Below are positions 37,791 to 46,947 of a stretch of DNA of 64,000 nucleotides, piece after piece. How positions within the stretch are numbered: the first letter of the stretch is position 1; every line of letters begins with the position of its first letter. The position numbers and the translations under genes were made by a program. Location: NCBI GenBank assembly GCA_963783445.1, contig CAWANP010000002.1, positions 558,001 through 622,000 of the forward strand, read 5' to 3'. The notes under the pieces are model-generated. The model was not told the origin of the DNA. It did not search any database and was given only the letters and a program-made list of their open reading frames with translations. This stretch comes from CAWANP01 sp963783445 (GTDB lineage Bacteria > Chloroflexota > Anaerolineae > JAAYZQ01).

Positions 37791-38048
37791 GCATTGTCCC
37801 TCGCGCGCTGGCTGTGTCGTGGGTCCGGATGGCCCGTGCTATAGTGTGCTTGGGAAGCTGGTGAGGGGGCAATCGGGCTCTAGCAGTAACTGCAAGGAGG
37901 TGTCTGCCGATTGATCCAGGATTGGGACTGGCGATCCCGGTAGGCGGGTGGTCTGTGAGGCCCATGTCGTAGCTGCAAAGGATCTGGCCTGCGGACTGTC
38001 GCACGGTGTCGTGTTTTGTCAAAGAGGATCCATAAGGAGGAAGGAATA

Positions 38049-39536
38049 ATGAAAGCATTGAGAATCCTGGTTCCAGTCCTGGTCGTAGCCTCCCTGCTGG
38101 TGGGCTGCGCAGCGACGCCCGAGGTCGTGGAAAAGACCGTCATCCAGACCGTTGTGGTCTCGGAGGAGAAGGTCGTCGAGAAGCCTGTGGTCCAGACGGT
38201 CATCGTCTCACAGGAGAAGGTCGTCGAGAAGGAGGTCGTGGTCACCGAGGTCGTCGAAGTGGAAAAGGAGGTCGTGGTAGAGGTCACCTCGACCCCCGCG
38301 CCCAAGATGATCGAAGGTGGTCCGCTGGAGGTGGGTGTGCTCTGGGAGGCGCCGGCACCCTGGGGGGTGTTGGCAGAAGAGGTTGGCAACTCGCTGGAGG
38401 AAGACTTCCCTGGAACAAACATGTCCTACACCTTTAACAACACGCCAGCCCGGCCTGCCATCGAGCTGCGCTGGCTGAGGGGCGATCCCCTGGACGTCGA
38501 CTTTATTTTTGAGGGGACGAATCCTACAACTTGGACGTGGGTGGAGGAGGGCTACCTCCTGGACCTGACGCCCTACATGGAGGATGAGGTCCAGCCCGGC
38601 GTCAAGTGGAAAGACGTCCTGTTGCCGATCACCTACAGCTCGGCCAAGTATAAGGGCAATTACTACGCGGCTCCGGAGCAGATCTTTATCTGGCTGCTGC
38701 ACTACAATGCCAACCAGTTCCAAGAGTGGGGCCTGGAGCCGCCGGAGACGTGGGAGGATATGCTGGGGCTGTGCGAGGATATCAAAGCCCAGGGTGTGGC
38801 ACCCATAGCCCTTTCGGGCCCGATCAACTTTTACGTGGGTATGTGGTATGATTCCCTGGTCCAGCGCATCGTAGGCGCCGACAAGGTTATGCAGGTGCTC
38901 TATGGAGACGGCAAAGTAGCCGACGACCCGGGCTTCCTCGAGGCGGCGGTAGAGTTCGAAAAGCTGTTCAAGAATGAGTGCATCATCGAAGGCTTTGAGG
39001 GCATCGGCTTTACCGAGGTGCAGGTTGAGTTCTTCCAGGAGAAAGCTGCCATGATCCTCATGGGCAGCTGGCTCGTCACTGAGATGAAGGACTCAATCCC
39101 CGAAGACTTCCAGCTAGGCGTCACCACCTTCCCGTCGGTGGAAGGCGGGGCGGGGCAGCAGGATGCCATGTTCGGGCGTACCCTGAGCTGGTCCATCGCT
39201 GCCGGGACCGACAACCCCGAGCTGGCGGTCGAGTATCTGAAGCGCTTCACCGCCGACCCCGCTGTCGTCGAGACGCGGGCCCTGGAGCTGGGGCAACTGG
39301 TTCCGCTCAAGGGCGCGCCAGCGCCACCCGGGATCCCGGGTGCCGACGCCGTCCTGGAAGAGGCTGCCAATGTACGGTTCATCCTCTACAACTATGGCGC
39401 GGGCTCTGACACAGGCCTGTCCTCTGCCTGGTACGACCCCCAGGTGGAGCTGGCCTTTGGCAAGATCACGCCCGAGGAGATGATCGAGAAGATAGACAAG
39501 AACTTGGAGGAGTATCGCGCCCTCAAGGGCGAATAA
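38049..39536 (+). CDS. ABC importer solute-binding lipoprotein (extracellular family 1)
   Basis: 495 residues. The lipobox is in ILVPVLVVASLLVGCAATP, so the mature protein is lipid-anchored at Cys22. Residues 25-75 are a Val/Glu/Lys-rich repeat linker (VVEKTVIQTVVVSEEKVVEK and similar), typical of Chloroflexota binding proteins. The rest is a family-1 sugar-binding fold (ADKVMQVLYGDGKVADDPGF, EKAAMILMGSWLVTEMKDSI, NPELAVEYLKRFTADP). AGGAGGAAGG precedes ATG 38049. The two permease genes follow. Family 1 proteins bind oligosaccharides, glycerol-phosphate or similar polyols; the actual ligand is unknown. The 258-bp space before it has no recognised riboswitch, though a TATAGT-like box occurs near 37840. 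Confidence 0.9.
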   Translation: MKALRILVPVLVVASLLVGCAATPEVVEKTVIQTVVVSEEKVVEKPVVQTVIVSQEKVVEKEVVVTEVVEVEKEVVVEVTSTPAPKMIEGGPLEVGVLWEAPAPWGVLAEEVGNSLEEDFPGTNMSYTFNNTPARPAIELRWLRGDPLDVDFIFEGTNPTTWTWVEEGYLLDLTPYMEDEVQPGVKWKDVLLPITYSSAKYKGNYYAAPEQIFIWLLHYNANQFQEWGLEPPETWEDMLGLCEDIKAQGVAPIALSGPINFYVGMWYDSLVQRIVGADKVMQVLYGDGKVADDPGFLEAAVEFEKLFKNECIIEGFEGIGFTEVQVEFFQEKAAMILMGSWLVTEMKDSIPEDFQLGVTTFPSVEGGAGQQDAMFGRTLSWSIAAGTDNPELAVEYLKRFTADPAVVETRALELGQLVPLKGAPAPPGIPGADAVLEEAANVRFILYNYGAGSDTGLSSAWYDPQVELAFGKITPEEMIEKIDKNLEEYRALKGE

Positions 39537-39547
39537 CCGCTAGTAGT

Positions 39548-39577
39548 GGGTGGGGAGGGGCTTCCTCCTCCCCACCC
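39548..39577 (+). terminator. Hairpin between binding-protein and permease genes
   Basis: Arms GGGTGGGGAGG (39548-39558) and CCTCCCCACCC (39567-39577). Such hairpins commonly follow binding-protein genes and keep their expression above that of the permeases, by partial termination or 3'-end protection. Confidence 0.65.
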
Positions 39578-39626
39578 CTCTTTGCGAACCATTACGTGTT
39601 ATCTCCAAGAACCTGGAGGAGACGGT

Positions 39627-40511
39627 ATGCTTCAGAAGGCACGCCGCAGGCTGATTATTCCCTTTCTACTGCCCGCATTTCTCCTATATACGGTCCTTTA
39701 TGCCTACCCGATCGTACAGACTTTTCTGTGGTCCTTCACGGGTTGGAGCGGACACACCGTGAAGAGGCCCTTCATTGGCTTGCGCAACTACGCGTCACTC
39801 TTGATGGATGGCCGCTTCCGCGGCGCCATGGGAAACACGCTGCTGTACGCTGTGGCAGGCGGGTTTTTGCTCTTTTTCTTCGGGCTGCTTCTGGCTTGGG
39901 GGCTCAGCCAGCCGATCCGCTTCCGGCGTATCTTTAGGTTCATCGTCCTGGCGCCCATGGTCATCTCCGTAGCGGTCACCGGGGTGCTGTGGAGGATGAT
40001 CTACGAGCCCAACCTGGGTGTGCTCAACAATGTCCTGAGGGCTATCAGCCTGGATCAGTTCGCCCTGCCCTGGATGGGTGACACGCGAACGGCGCTGCCG
40101 GCCATCATCATCGCCTCCGTTTGGTGGCAAATGGGCATGTGGGTACTGCTTATCCTCGCCGGGATCGAGCGCATCCCGCTAGACCTGCAGGATGCGGCCA
40201 AGGTTGATGGTGCCAATGAGCTGCAGGTCTTCTGGCATGTGACCCTGCCACTCTTGTGGGAAGTGATCCGTACCCTGGTTGTGGTCTGGATCATCCTAGC
40301 CCTCCAGGTCTTTGGCATCGTTCTGGTCATGTCGCCCTGGGGCGGAGTAAGCGGCGCGACACAGGTGGCGGCGACCTACATCTATTACACTGCCTTCAAC
40401 GATTTCAAGTGGGGCTATGCATCGGCTGTAGCATCGGTGGTCCTGCTTATTATCTTTGTCCTGAGCATGATCTCGATGCGGGCCATGCGCCGCGAAACCA
40501 TAGAGTTCTGA
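39627..40511 (+). CDS. ABC sugar permease, MalF/UgpA type
   Basis: 294 residues with six membrane helices. The first is IIPFLLPAFLLYTVLYAYPI. The EAA loop that contacts the ATPase is DLQDAAKVDGANELQVFWHV, with the consensus EAA-x3-G-like spacing. The last helix (VASVVLLIIFVLSMISM) ends near the C-terminus. GGAGGAG precedes ATG 39627. It follows the binding-protein gene and is 14 bp before the second permease gene. Together they form the channel of a CUT1-type carbohydrate importer; no ATP-binding subunit gene is present anywhere in the window. Confidence 0.9.
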   Translation: MLQKARRRLIIPFLLPAFLLYTVLYAYPIVQTFLWSFTGWSGHTVKRPFIGLRNYASLLMDGRFRGAMGNTLLYAVAGGFLLFFFGLLLAWGLSQPIRFRRIFRFIVLAPMVISVAVTGVLWRMIYEPNLGVLNNVLRAISLDQFALPWMGDTRTALPAIIIASVWWQMGMWVLLILAGIERIPLDLQDAAKVDGANELQVFWHVTLPLLWEVIRTLVVVWIILALQVFGIVLVMSPWGGVSGATQVAATYIYYTAFNDFKWGYASAVASVVLLIIFVLSMISMRAMRRETIEF

Positions 40512-40525
40512 GGGAGAAGAAAGTC

Positions 40526-41398
40526 ATGACTACACAGGCAAGAACGGTCAGACCCGGCCGGCGGGGGCGGCGGATCAGCCCAACCCGTGTTTTTGTCTAC
40601 TTGGTGGTGGGCCTCTACAGCCTGACCACAGTACTGGCCTTTGGTTGGATCTTTCTGACTTCTCTCAAGACGACGCCAGAGTTCCTCAGCAACAGCCCCT
40701 GGTCGCTACCCGAGGCGCCCCAGTTCGTCAACTATGTGAATTCCTGGAAGTATGCCAACTTTGGCCGGTACTTTGCCAATACACTCCTCGCCGCTACAGT
40801 GGGTGGTGGCATGTCGGTCGCAATCTCGACCACGGCCGCCTACGCTCTGTCCCGCATCAAGTTTCCCTTTAGCCGGCTGGTGGGCGCATACTTTCTGATT
40901 GGGTACATGGTTCCCTTGATGCTCTCCGTCATTCCCATCTACTTCCTGCTGCCCAAGCTCGGCCTGGGTACAGGACTGACACCCCTGATCCTGCTCTACA
41001 TTGCCTCCGGCATTCCCTTCAACACTTTTGTGTTGGGCAGCTACCTGGCCTCACTACCCTACGAGATGGAGGAGGCCGCAGCCATCGATGGCGCATCCCC
41101 GTTTCGTACCTTCTGGCAGATCATGGTCCCGCTGGCCATGCCGGGCCTGGTTTCTGTGTTCTTTATCAACTTTCTCAGCTTGTGGAACGAGTTCTTTCTG
41201 GCGCTGCTCTTCCTGCGGGACGAGAATATGACGCTGGCCGTCGGCTTGTTCGGCCTGCTGCGGCGGGCCCAGTACTCGGGTACTTGGGCCGAGGTCTTTG
41301 CTGGCATGATCATCAGCGTCGCTCCGGTGTTGATCATCTTTGCCTTCTTGCAGCAGCGGATCACCAAGGGCTTGACCTTCGGGGCCATCAAGGGCTAG
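40526..41398 (+). CDS. ABC sugar permease, MalG/UgpE type
   Basis: 290 residues, six membrane helices, after an Arg-rich start (TTQARTVRPGRRGRR). YLVVGLYSLTTVLAFGWIFL is TM1. The EAA loop reads SLPYEMEEAAAIDGASPFRT, the typical MalG form, and the C-terminus is LQQRITKGLTFGAIKG, an almost universal ending for this subfamily. Expected partner of the permease encoded just upstream. The start at ATG 40526 is 14 bases after that gene with GGGAG nearby. Requires an ATPase encoded elsewhere, probably a shared MsmX/UgpC-type subunit. Confidence 0.92.
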   Translation: MTTQARTVRPGRRGRRISPTRVFVYLVVGLYSLTTVLAFGWIFLTSLKTTPEFLSNSPWSLPEAPQFVNYVNSWKYANFGRYFANTLLAATVGGGMSVAISTTAAYALSRIKFPFSRLVGAYFLIGYMVPLMLSVIPIYFLLPKLGLGTGLTPLILLYIASGIPFNTFVLGSYLASLPYEMEEAAAIDGASPFRTFWQIMVPLAMPGLVSVFFINFLSLWNEFFLALLFLRDENMTLAVGLFGLLRRAQYSGTWAEVFAGMIISVAPVLIIFAFLQQRITKGLTFGAIKG

Positions 41399-41403
41399 CG
41401 GGC

Positions 41404-42492
41404 ATGAGCGAGGAGCGAGAGGAGCCGGCGTCTGCCCTGGCACGTCATCGGGCCTTCTGGCGAGGCGAGCAGACCGACCGGCCCCTGGCCGGTGCGTATC
41501 TGGGGGGATACGAGGTCGCCGACGTCTATCTTGTGGCCGGCGACGGTGATCTGCTAGAGCCGCAACAGCTCGTTCCCGAGCGTTTCCTGGAGGTATTCGT
41601 CCAGCGGTGTGAGAAAAGCGAAGGGCTGGGCCAGGACCTGTTCAGACCCTTGTCGCCCCTGTACTGTGTGCCCTGGCTGGAGGCCATGCTAGGCTGCCCA
41701 GTTCGGGTTCATTCCCAGGCATGCTGGGCTGAGTCGCTTCTGGATGAGGACGAGCCGTTGGAGACTCTGCAGCCCGGCTGGACTGAGGCCTGGCTGGAGG
41801 CGGCAGTTTCGTTTGTGTGGGCCTTGGCCGCTCGGGCTAATTGTCAGCCATCTCTTGCCGGGGGCTTTCCGGTGGCCGGGCTTTTTCTGCGCGGTCCGGC
41901 AGACGTGGTCGCGGCCATGCTGGGCACCGAGCGCATGTGCTACGAGTTCTACGACCACCCACGGCAGATCCACCGCCTGACCCGTCTGTCCGCCGATGCC
42001 TGGATCGAGGCATTGCGCCTGATCAACCAGCACATTCCAACGTTCTACGGGGGCTTTGTCGATCCAGGGCGCTGGCTCTATTCCCCAGCGCCCTGCGCTT
42101 ACAGCTCCGAGGACGCTAGCGCCATGATATCGTCTGACCTGTATCGCGAGTTCTTTCTGCCCTACAACCAGGTGATGGTCAATGCTGTTCCCTACGGCTA
42201 TGTCCACCGTCACTCCGCTTCGGCGCACAACCTCCTGGCGCTCCTGGACCTGGAAACCACCTGGGCCATTGAGGTAACGATGGATCCTGGCGGCCCTTCA
42301 GTGCCGGAGATGCTGCCCCTCTTGCAGCAGATCCAGGAGAAAGGGCGGCCGTTGATCGTGTTTGGCTTGGACGAGGGGAGGGACGTGGCCGCCCTTGTCG
42401 CAGGGCTGTCGCCGCGAGGGCTGTGTGTAGTTGTCCAGGCGGACACTGAAGAAAAGGCCCGGGATCTGCTGTCGATAGTGAAGGCAGAGTAG
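41404..42492 (+). CDS. Uroporphyrinogen-decarboxylase-like (URO-D fold) protein
   Basis: 362 residues of the URO-D superfamily, which includes heme-pathway HemE and many methylcobamide or coenzyme-M methyltransferases (MtaA, CmuA). Visible are RHRAFWRGEQTDRP near the N-terminus, GFPVAGLFLRGPADVVAAML in the middle, and VHRHSASAHNLLALLDLETT with EVTMDPGGPSVPEMLPLLQQ near the end, in the usual order. The N-terminal Arg/Asp substrate motif of HemE is not apparent, so heme synthesis is unlikely. In catabolic clusters such proteins are often assigned to methyl transfer, without proof. It begins 5 bases after the permease gene, so it belongs to the same transcript. Confidence 0.78.
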   Translation: MSEEREEPASALARHRAFWRGEQTDRPLAGAYLGGYEVADVYLVAGDGDLLEPQQLVPERFLEVFVQRCEKSEGLGQDLFRPLSPLYCVPWLEAMLGCPVRVHSQACWAESLLDEDEPLETLQPGWTEAWLEAAVSFVWALAARANCQPSLAGGFPVAGLFLRGPADVVAAMLGTERMCYEFYDHPRQIHRLTRLSADAWIEALRLINQHIPTFYGGFVDPGRWLYSPAPCAYSSEDASAMISSDLYREFFLPYNQVMVNAVPYGYVHRHSASAHNLLALLDLETTWAIEVTMDPGGPSVPEMLPLLQQIQEKGRPLIVFGLDEGRDVAALVAGLSPRGLCVVVQADTEEKARDLLSIVKAE

Positions 42493-42535
42493 TGGGCCAA
42501 GAGGCCACTGCCCGGGACACGAGGGACCAGACACC

Positions 42536-43303
42536 ATGTTGAGATTCTTTGACTGCAATGCGGCCATTGGACGTTGGAAGCACCCACCACTGGGTGGCTA
42601 TGAGACGGCTGGCGAACTGGAGGCCGTCCTGGATTACCTGACTGTGGATCGCGCCGTCGTGTATCACGCCCAGGCCCACGAGGTCCACCCAGCAGTGGGC
42701 AATGCCCTGCTGATGGAATCATTGGCCGGCCGCGAGCGATTGCTGCCCAGTTGGGTCCTCTTTCCTCACTTCACCGGCGAAATGCCCGAGCCTGAGATCC
42801 TGGTAGGCGACATGCTGCAGCAGGGGGTACGCGTCGCCCGGCTGATGCCTGGCTATGACGGCCACCGCTTCAGCCTGGAACCGTGGAGCGCCGGCCCGCT
42901 GCTGGAGCAGTTGGCGGCCCGCTGCCTGCCGGTGCTCATAGACTTTATGTTCTTCCGCCGCGATGACCCGGACTGGGCGCTGCTCCACGATCTATGCCAC
43001 CGCTATCCCACGCTGCCCATCATTCTGACGGGCTGGTCGGGCCTGGCCAGCCGGTCTTTCTATCCACTGTGCCAGGTCTGTCCCAATCTATACCTGGATA
43101 CCTCTGGCTATGCGCTATTTCGAGGCCTGGAGGCCTTTTGCCGGGAAGCCGGCGCCCGCCAATTGCTGTACGGTTCGGGCCTCCCGCACCGGGCGCCAGG
43201 CACAGCGATGACGACCGTCACCCATGCCCTCATTGACGATGAGGAGAAGGCGCTGATCGCCCACGGCAATCTGGAAAGACTGCTGGAGGAGGTGGTCGCA
43301 TGA
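42536..43303 (+). CDS. Amidohydrolase-2-like protein with degenerate metal site
   Basis: 255 residues with the TIM-barrel plan of amidohydrolase family 2. The usual N-terminal DxHxH is replaced by FFDCNAAIG, and the late GSDxP by YGSGLPHRAP, so at least three metal ligands are absent. Strands PVLIDFMFF and PIILTGWSG also lack the usual His. It may be a non-catalytic or differently acting paralogue of the neighbouring amidohydrolases. Its stop overlaps the start of the next amidohydrolase gene by four bases, so the two products are translationally coupled and may form a complex. That pairing is inference from gene order. Confidence 0.7.
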   Translation: MLRFFDCNAAIGRWKHPPLGGYETAGELEAVLDYLTVDRAVVYHAQAHEVHPAVGNALLMESLAGRERLLPSWVLFPHFTGEMPEPEILVGDMLQQGVRVARLMPGYDGHRFSLEPWSAGPLLEQLAARCLPVLIDFMFFRRDDPDWALLHDLCHRYPTLPIILTGWSGLASRSFYPLCQVCPNLYLDTSGYALFRGLEAFCREAGARQLLYGSGLPHRAPGTAMTTVTHALIDDEEKALIAHGNLERLLEEVVA

Positions 43304-44235
43304 GCTCGGTACGCGGACTCGAGTACGCAGGTACGCCGATCTGGCAGCGGGCCTCACAACAATCGCTGCGGGACCAGCCCTGGCAATCTTGCCCCTGGCA
43401 AGAGCAGTTGCGCCGGGGCGAGCCGGTACAAGACCTCTTCATCCTCGATGGCCATGCCCATCTGGGCGAGTATCCCGGCTTCTTTATGAACAGGCCGGAT
43501 GCCAGCAGCATGGTGGAGGTCATGGACCGGATCGGCATGCAAGCAGCCATCATCTCGGCCAACGCGGCACTGCGCTCCGAACCAGAGTACGGAAACCGGA
43601 TGGTACTGGAAGCCGTTCGAGCCCATCCGGGCCGCCTGCTGGGCTACGTCGTGGCCAATCCCCACTATCCCGAGGAGATGGAATCCTCACTCAGGCGCTA
43701 CCTGGATGAACCGGACATGGTTGCCATAAAGCTCCACCCCGAGTGTCACGACGATTACCCGCTTCTCGGGCCGCGATACGAGCCGGTATGGGCCATCGCC
43801 GCCGAGCGGCAGGTACCCGTGCTGTTTCACACCTATTTTGGCGGCGACAGCCTTGAGGATATCGCCAACCTTGCAGCCAGGTATCCCGGCGTCCCATTGC
43901 TGGTGGGCCACGAGCTTCAAGACAAGAGCCTCGATGCCATGGCGGAGCTGGCCAACAGCTTTCCCAACGTCTACGTCGACCTGTCGGTTCCCGAGATCTT
44001 TGGCGTGACCGAGTTTTTTGTCGAGGCGCTGGACGATATCCGGAAACTGATCTTTGGCACCGACTTTCCCTGGGGAAACGGTCATTTCCGGGTGGCGGCC
44101 GTGGTTTATGCCAGGATATCCGAGGACGCCAAGCGCAAGATCCTGGGTGAGAACGGGGCAGAATTCTTCAAGATGAACCCGGTGAAGGTACAAGCTCGGT
44201 TTGCCAACCCTTCGCCAGGGCCAATTATGATGTGA
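43300..44235 (+). CDS. Amidohydrolase family 2 enzyme
   Basis: 311-residue metal-dependent TIM-barrel enzyme. The metal motif is ILDGHAHLG near residue 50. Further ligands are visible in VAIKLHPECHD, PVLFHTYFGG and PLLVGHELQ, and the final Asp in IFGTDFPWGNG. An N-terminal extension of about 45 residues (PIWQRASQQSLRDQPWQS) is unusual for the family and may contact the overlapping partner protein. Family members catalyse decarboxylation of aromatic or unsaturated acids or hydrolysis of C-N and C-O bonds, so the reaction cannot be assigned. Start ATG 43300 overlaps the upstream stop (ATGA). Confidence 0.82.
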   Translation: MSSVRGLEYAGTPIWQRASQQSLRDQPWQSCPWQEQLRRGEPVQDLFILDGHAHLGEYPGFFMNRPDASSMVEVMDRIGMQAAIISANAALRSEPEYGNRMVLEAVRAHPGRLLGYVVANPHYPEEMESSLRRYLDEPDMVAIKLHPECHDDYPLLGPRYEPVWAIAAERQVPVLFHTYFGGDSLEDIANLAARYPGVPLLVGHELQDKSLDAMAELANSFPNVYVDLSVPEIFGVTEFFVEALDDIRKLIFGTDFPWGNGHFRVAAVVYARISEDAKRKILGENGAEFFKMNPVKVQARFANPSPGPIMM

Positions 44236-44250
44236 GAGGAGAACCTGACG

Positions 44251-45321
44251 TTGCTAATCATTGATTCCCATCTAGATCTTTCGATGAACGCGCTGCAATG
44301 GAACCGAAACCTCTTGAACTCGGTCTATACTATCCGGGCCCAGGAGGGCGGTACGTCTGGCCGAGGACAGGGTACCGTTGCCTACCCCGAGATGCGCCAG
44401 GGACGGGTTGCGCTCAGCTTTGCCACATTGATCGCCCGCTGTACGGGCCGGCCCCAGCCACATATTGACTATGAGACGGTAGCCCAAGCTTATGGCATGG
44501 CCCTGGGGCAACTGGCTTACTATCGCGCCCTGGAGCGCGAGGGCCACGTGTGCATCGTCGCTGAGAAAAGCGAATTGGACAACCAAATTGCCATCTGGGA
44601 AGCCTGGGACGCAGCAGATGAGCCGCTGCCGTACCCGCCGCTGGGCTTTGTGATTGCCATGGAGGGAGCGGATCCCATCGTGGAGCCGGATCAACTGGAG
44701 GAATGGTGGGCGGCTGGCTTGCGAGTCGTGGGGCTTACCCATTATGGCCCGGGGCGTTACGCGGGTGGGACGGCCACCGAACTCGGTCTTTCGGAGCTGG
44801 GTCCGGCGCTGCTGGCCGAGATGGATCGGCTGGGTATGCTTCTGGACCTCACACACTGCTCCGACCAAGCTTTCTGGCAGGCGTTGGAGCACTATGGCGG
44901 ACTCGTACTGGCCAGCCACCAGAATGCGAGGGCCCTGGTTCCCCACCAGCGCCAGTTCAGCGATGAGCAGCTCCAGGCCATCATTGAACGGGACGGCGTT
45001 ATTGGGTCGAGCTGCGACGTCTGGATGCTGCAGCCGGGCTGGACCCGGGGTGTGGGCACCAATCAGGGAGTGACGCTAAGCACGCTGGCTGACCACATGG
45101 ACCACGTCTGCCAGTTGGCGGGGAATAGCTGCCATGCCGCCATCGGCAGCGATCTGGATGGCGGCTTTGGCCAGGATCAGTCTCCGCAGGACCTGCAGAC
45201 CATCGCGGACCTGCAAAAGCTGACTGGGATCCTGGCCGGCAGGGGTTATGGCGCCGAAGACATTGCCAACATCATGTACCGCAACTGGGTGCGGCTGCTG
45301 CGCCTGGCATGGGGAGCGTGA
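44251..45321 (+). CDS. Membrane-dipeptidase-type peptidase (family M19)
   Basis: 356 residues of the renal dipeptidase family, binuclear zinc enzymes that split dipeptides, often with a C-terminal D-residue, or lactam-like bonds. Ligands are LIIDSHLDLSMN (HxD), FVIAMEGADPIV (bridging Glu), DLTHCSDQAFW and LASHQNARAL (His), and AIGSDLDGGFG (Asp). A longer insertion after the first motif (RNLLNSVYTIRAQEGGTSGR) resembles bacterial members. TTG 44251 has GGAG 10 bases upstream. It lies directly between amidohydrolase genes and the D-aminoacylase gene (6-bp gap), which points to processing of D-amino-acid conjugates. No signal peptide is seen, so the reaction would be cytoplasmic after uptake. Confidence 0.85.
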   Translation: MLIIDSHLDLSMNALQWNRNLLNSVYTIRAQEGGTSGRGQGTVAYPEMRQGRVALSFATLIARCTGRPQPHIDYETVAQAYGMALGQLAYYRALEREGHVCIVAEKSELDNQIAIWEAWDAADEPLPYPPLGFVIAMEGADPIVEPDQLEEWWAAGLRVVGLTHYGPGRYAGGTATELGLSELGPALLAEMDRLGMLLDLTHCSDQAFWQALEHYGGLVLASHQNARALVPHQRQFSDEQLQAIIERDGVIGSSCDVWMLQPGWTRGVGTNQGVTLSTLADHMDHVCQLAGNSCHAAIGSDLDGGFGQDQSPQDLQTIADLQKLTGILAGRGYGAEDIANIMYRNWVRLLRLAWGA

Positions 45322-45327
45322 GCGGCC

Positions 45328-46947
45328 GTGTTTGATACTATCATCGGTGGAGCAACGCTGGTCGATGGCACGGGCGCGCCAGCCCGCCAGGCCGACATCG
45401 GCATCGCCCAAGGGCGTATCGCTGCGGTCGGCGATCTGGCGGCAGGGAACGCGGGCGAGCGGATCGAGGCCGGCAGGCGCGTAGTTTGTCCCGGTTTCAT
45501 CGATATGCACACTCATTCAGATTTGACTCCACTGCTGGACGCCCGATGTGCCAGCAAGGTGCGGCAGGGCGTCACTACCGAACTGGTGGGACACTGTGGT
45601 TTCTCGGCCTTTCCCCTGGTCCAAGGGACTCCCCAGGAGCGGGAAGAGCTGGACCGTGCGGTCATGGCTGCGACCGCCGGTGGCCGCCGTCTCGAAGCGG
45701 ATTGGTCTGACTGTGCTGGCTACCTCCATGCACTGGAGCGGGCCAGACCGGCCTTCAACATGGCCACCCTGGTCGGCAATGGCACGATCCGGTCCGCCGT
45801 CATGGGCTATGACAATCGTCCGCCCACGATCGATGAACTGAAGGCCATGCGCTGGCAGGTGGCGCAGGCCATGGAGCAAGGTGCCTTTGGTATATCCTCC
45901 GGTTTGACGCTCTATCCCAGCAGCGTGGCTCAGCCCGAAGAATTGGTGGCGCTATGTGAAGAGATGGCTCTCTGGGGCGGTCTCTACGACTCCCACACGC
46001 GCCACCTGGCTGGTTGGCACTTCCGGTCGGTGGAGGAGGCCATTGAGACTGGCCGGCAGGCAGACGTCGCCATCCAGGTGGCTCATATCTGCCTCATCGA
46101 TCCCCGGTACTGGGGAGAGGCGGAGCAACTGCTGGGGATCATCGAAGGGGCTCGCAGGGATGGTATTGACGTCACGTACGATGCCTATCCCTACACCGCC
46201 GCCGGCTGCCCATTCAGCGAACTCATGCCCGAGTGGGTACAAGCTGGTGGTACTGAGGCGATGCTGGTGCGCCTGTCCGACCCGGAGATACGGCAGCAGG
46301 TGCTGTCCGAGGCGGACAGTACCTGGGGCAGTGGCATCCCCAGCCGGTGGGAGAAGGTGGTCATTGCCTGGGGGGGACCGCATGGCGACCCTTCCTGGAC
46401 CGGCAGATCGGTAGCAGATCTGGGCGAACGAGCAGATGTGTCGCCCGAAGAGATGATGGTCTCCATTGTCGTCCAGTCGCGTGACGTGGGCCAGATGGTC
46501 GTCCACAACCGCCTGGATCAGGATGTGGAGGATTTTGTATCGCATCCGCTGGGAATGATCGGCTCTGACGGCATCGCCGTCGCTGCCGATGGCCCGTGGG
46601 GCCAGGCGCCGGTCCACCCTCGCTTCTACGGAGCCTTCCCCCGCGTGCTGGCCCACTATGTCCGCGCCCGCAGGGCGATGGCTCTGGAGGAGGCGATCCG
46701 CAAGATGACGTCGCTGCCGGCCGACCGGCTGGGGTTGCGCGACCGGGGACGGCTTCAGGAGGGCAAGACTGCCGATCTGGTGATTCTGGATCCAGCCACG
46801 GTACAGGACCGCGCCACGTTTGAGGTGCCACACCAGTACCCGGTGGGCATCAGCCACGTGATGGTCAATGGCCAGTGGGTTGTGCGCGACAGCGAGCAGA
46901 CCGGCGCCCGGCCTGGGCAGGTGCTGCGGCACAATCGCCAGTGCTAG
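45328..46947 (+). CDS. N-acyl-D-amino-acid deacylase (D-aminoacylase)
   Basis: 539-residue amidohydrolase-superfamily enzyme that releases D-amino acids from N-acyl derivatives. The N-terminal small domain begins FDTIIGGATLVDGTGAPARQ. The metal motif is PGFIDMHTHSD. GHCGFSAFP contains the Cys that coordinates zinc in this family. Further ligands lie in DSHTRHLAGW and QVAHICLID, and SDGIAVAADGPWG holds the catalytic Asp. MTSLPADRLGLRDRGRLQEG and LVILDPATVQDRATFEVP complete the C-terminal domain. GTG 45328 is six bases after the dipeptidase gene. The last 117 bp of the gene and 158 bp beyond are tandemly duplicated immediately downstream. Confidence 0.88.
   Translation: MFDTIIGGATLVDGTGAPARQADIGIAQGRIAAVGDLAAGNAGERIEAGRRVVCPGFIDMHTHSDLTPLLDARCASKVRQGVTTELVGHCGFSAFPLVQGTPQEREELDRAVMAATAGGRRLEADWSDCAGYLHALERARPAFNMATLVGNGTIRSAVMGYDNRPPTIDELKAMRWQVAQAMEQGAFGISSGLTLYPSSVAQPEELVALCEEMALWGGLYDSHTRHLAGWHFRSVEEAIETGRQADVAIQVAHICLIDPRYWGEAEQLLGIIEGARRDGIDVTYDAYPYTAAGCPFSELMPEWVQAGGTEAMLVRLSDPEIRQQVLSEADSTWGSGIPSRWEKVVIAWGGPHGDPSWTGRSVADLGERADVSPEEMMVSIVVQSRDVGQMVVHNRLDQDVEDFVSHPLGMIGSDGIAVAADGPWGQAPVHPRFYGAFPRVLAHYVRARRAMALEEAIRKMTSLPADRLGLRDRGRLQEGKTADLVILDPATVQDRATFEVPHQYPVGISHVMVNGQWVVRDSEQTGARPGQVLRHNRQC

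Noticed and set aside
37791..38048. Riboswitch before the binding-protein gene
   Set aside because: Looked for cobalamin, glycine, TPP and SAM consensus elements; none was convincing.
41404..42492. HemE (heme biosynthesis)
   Set aside because: HemE substrate motifs are not visible and the gene sits within a catabolic/transport cluster; only the URO-D fold is supported.
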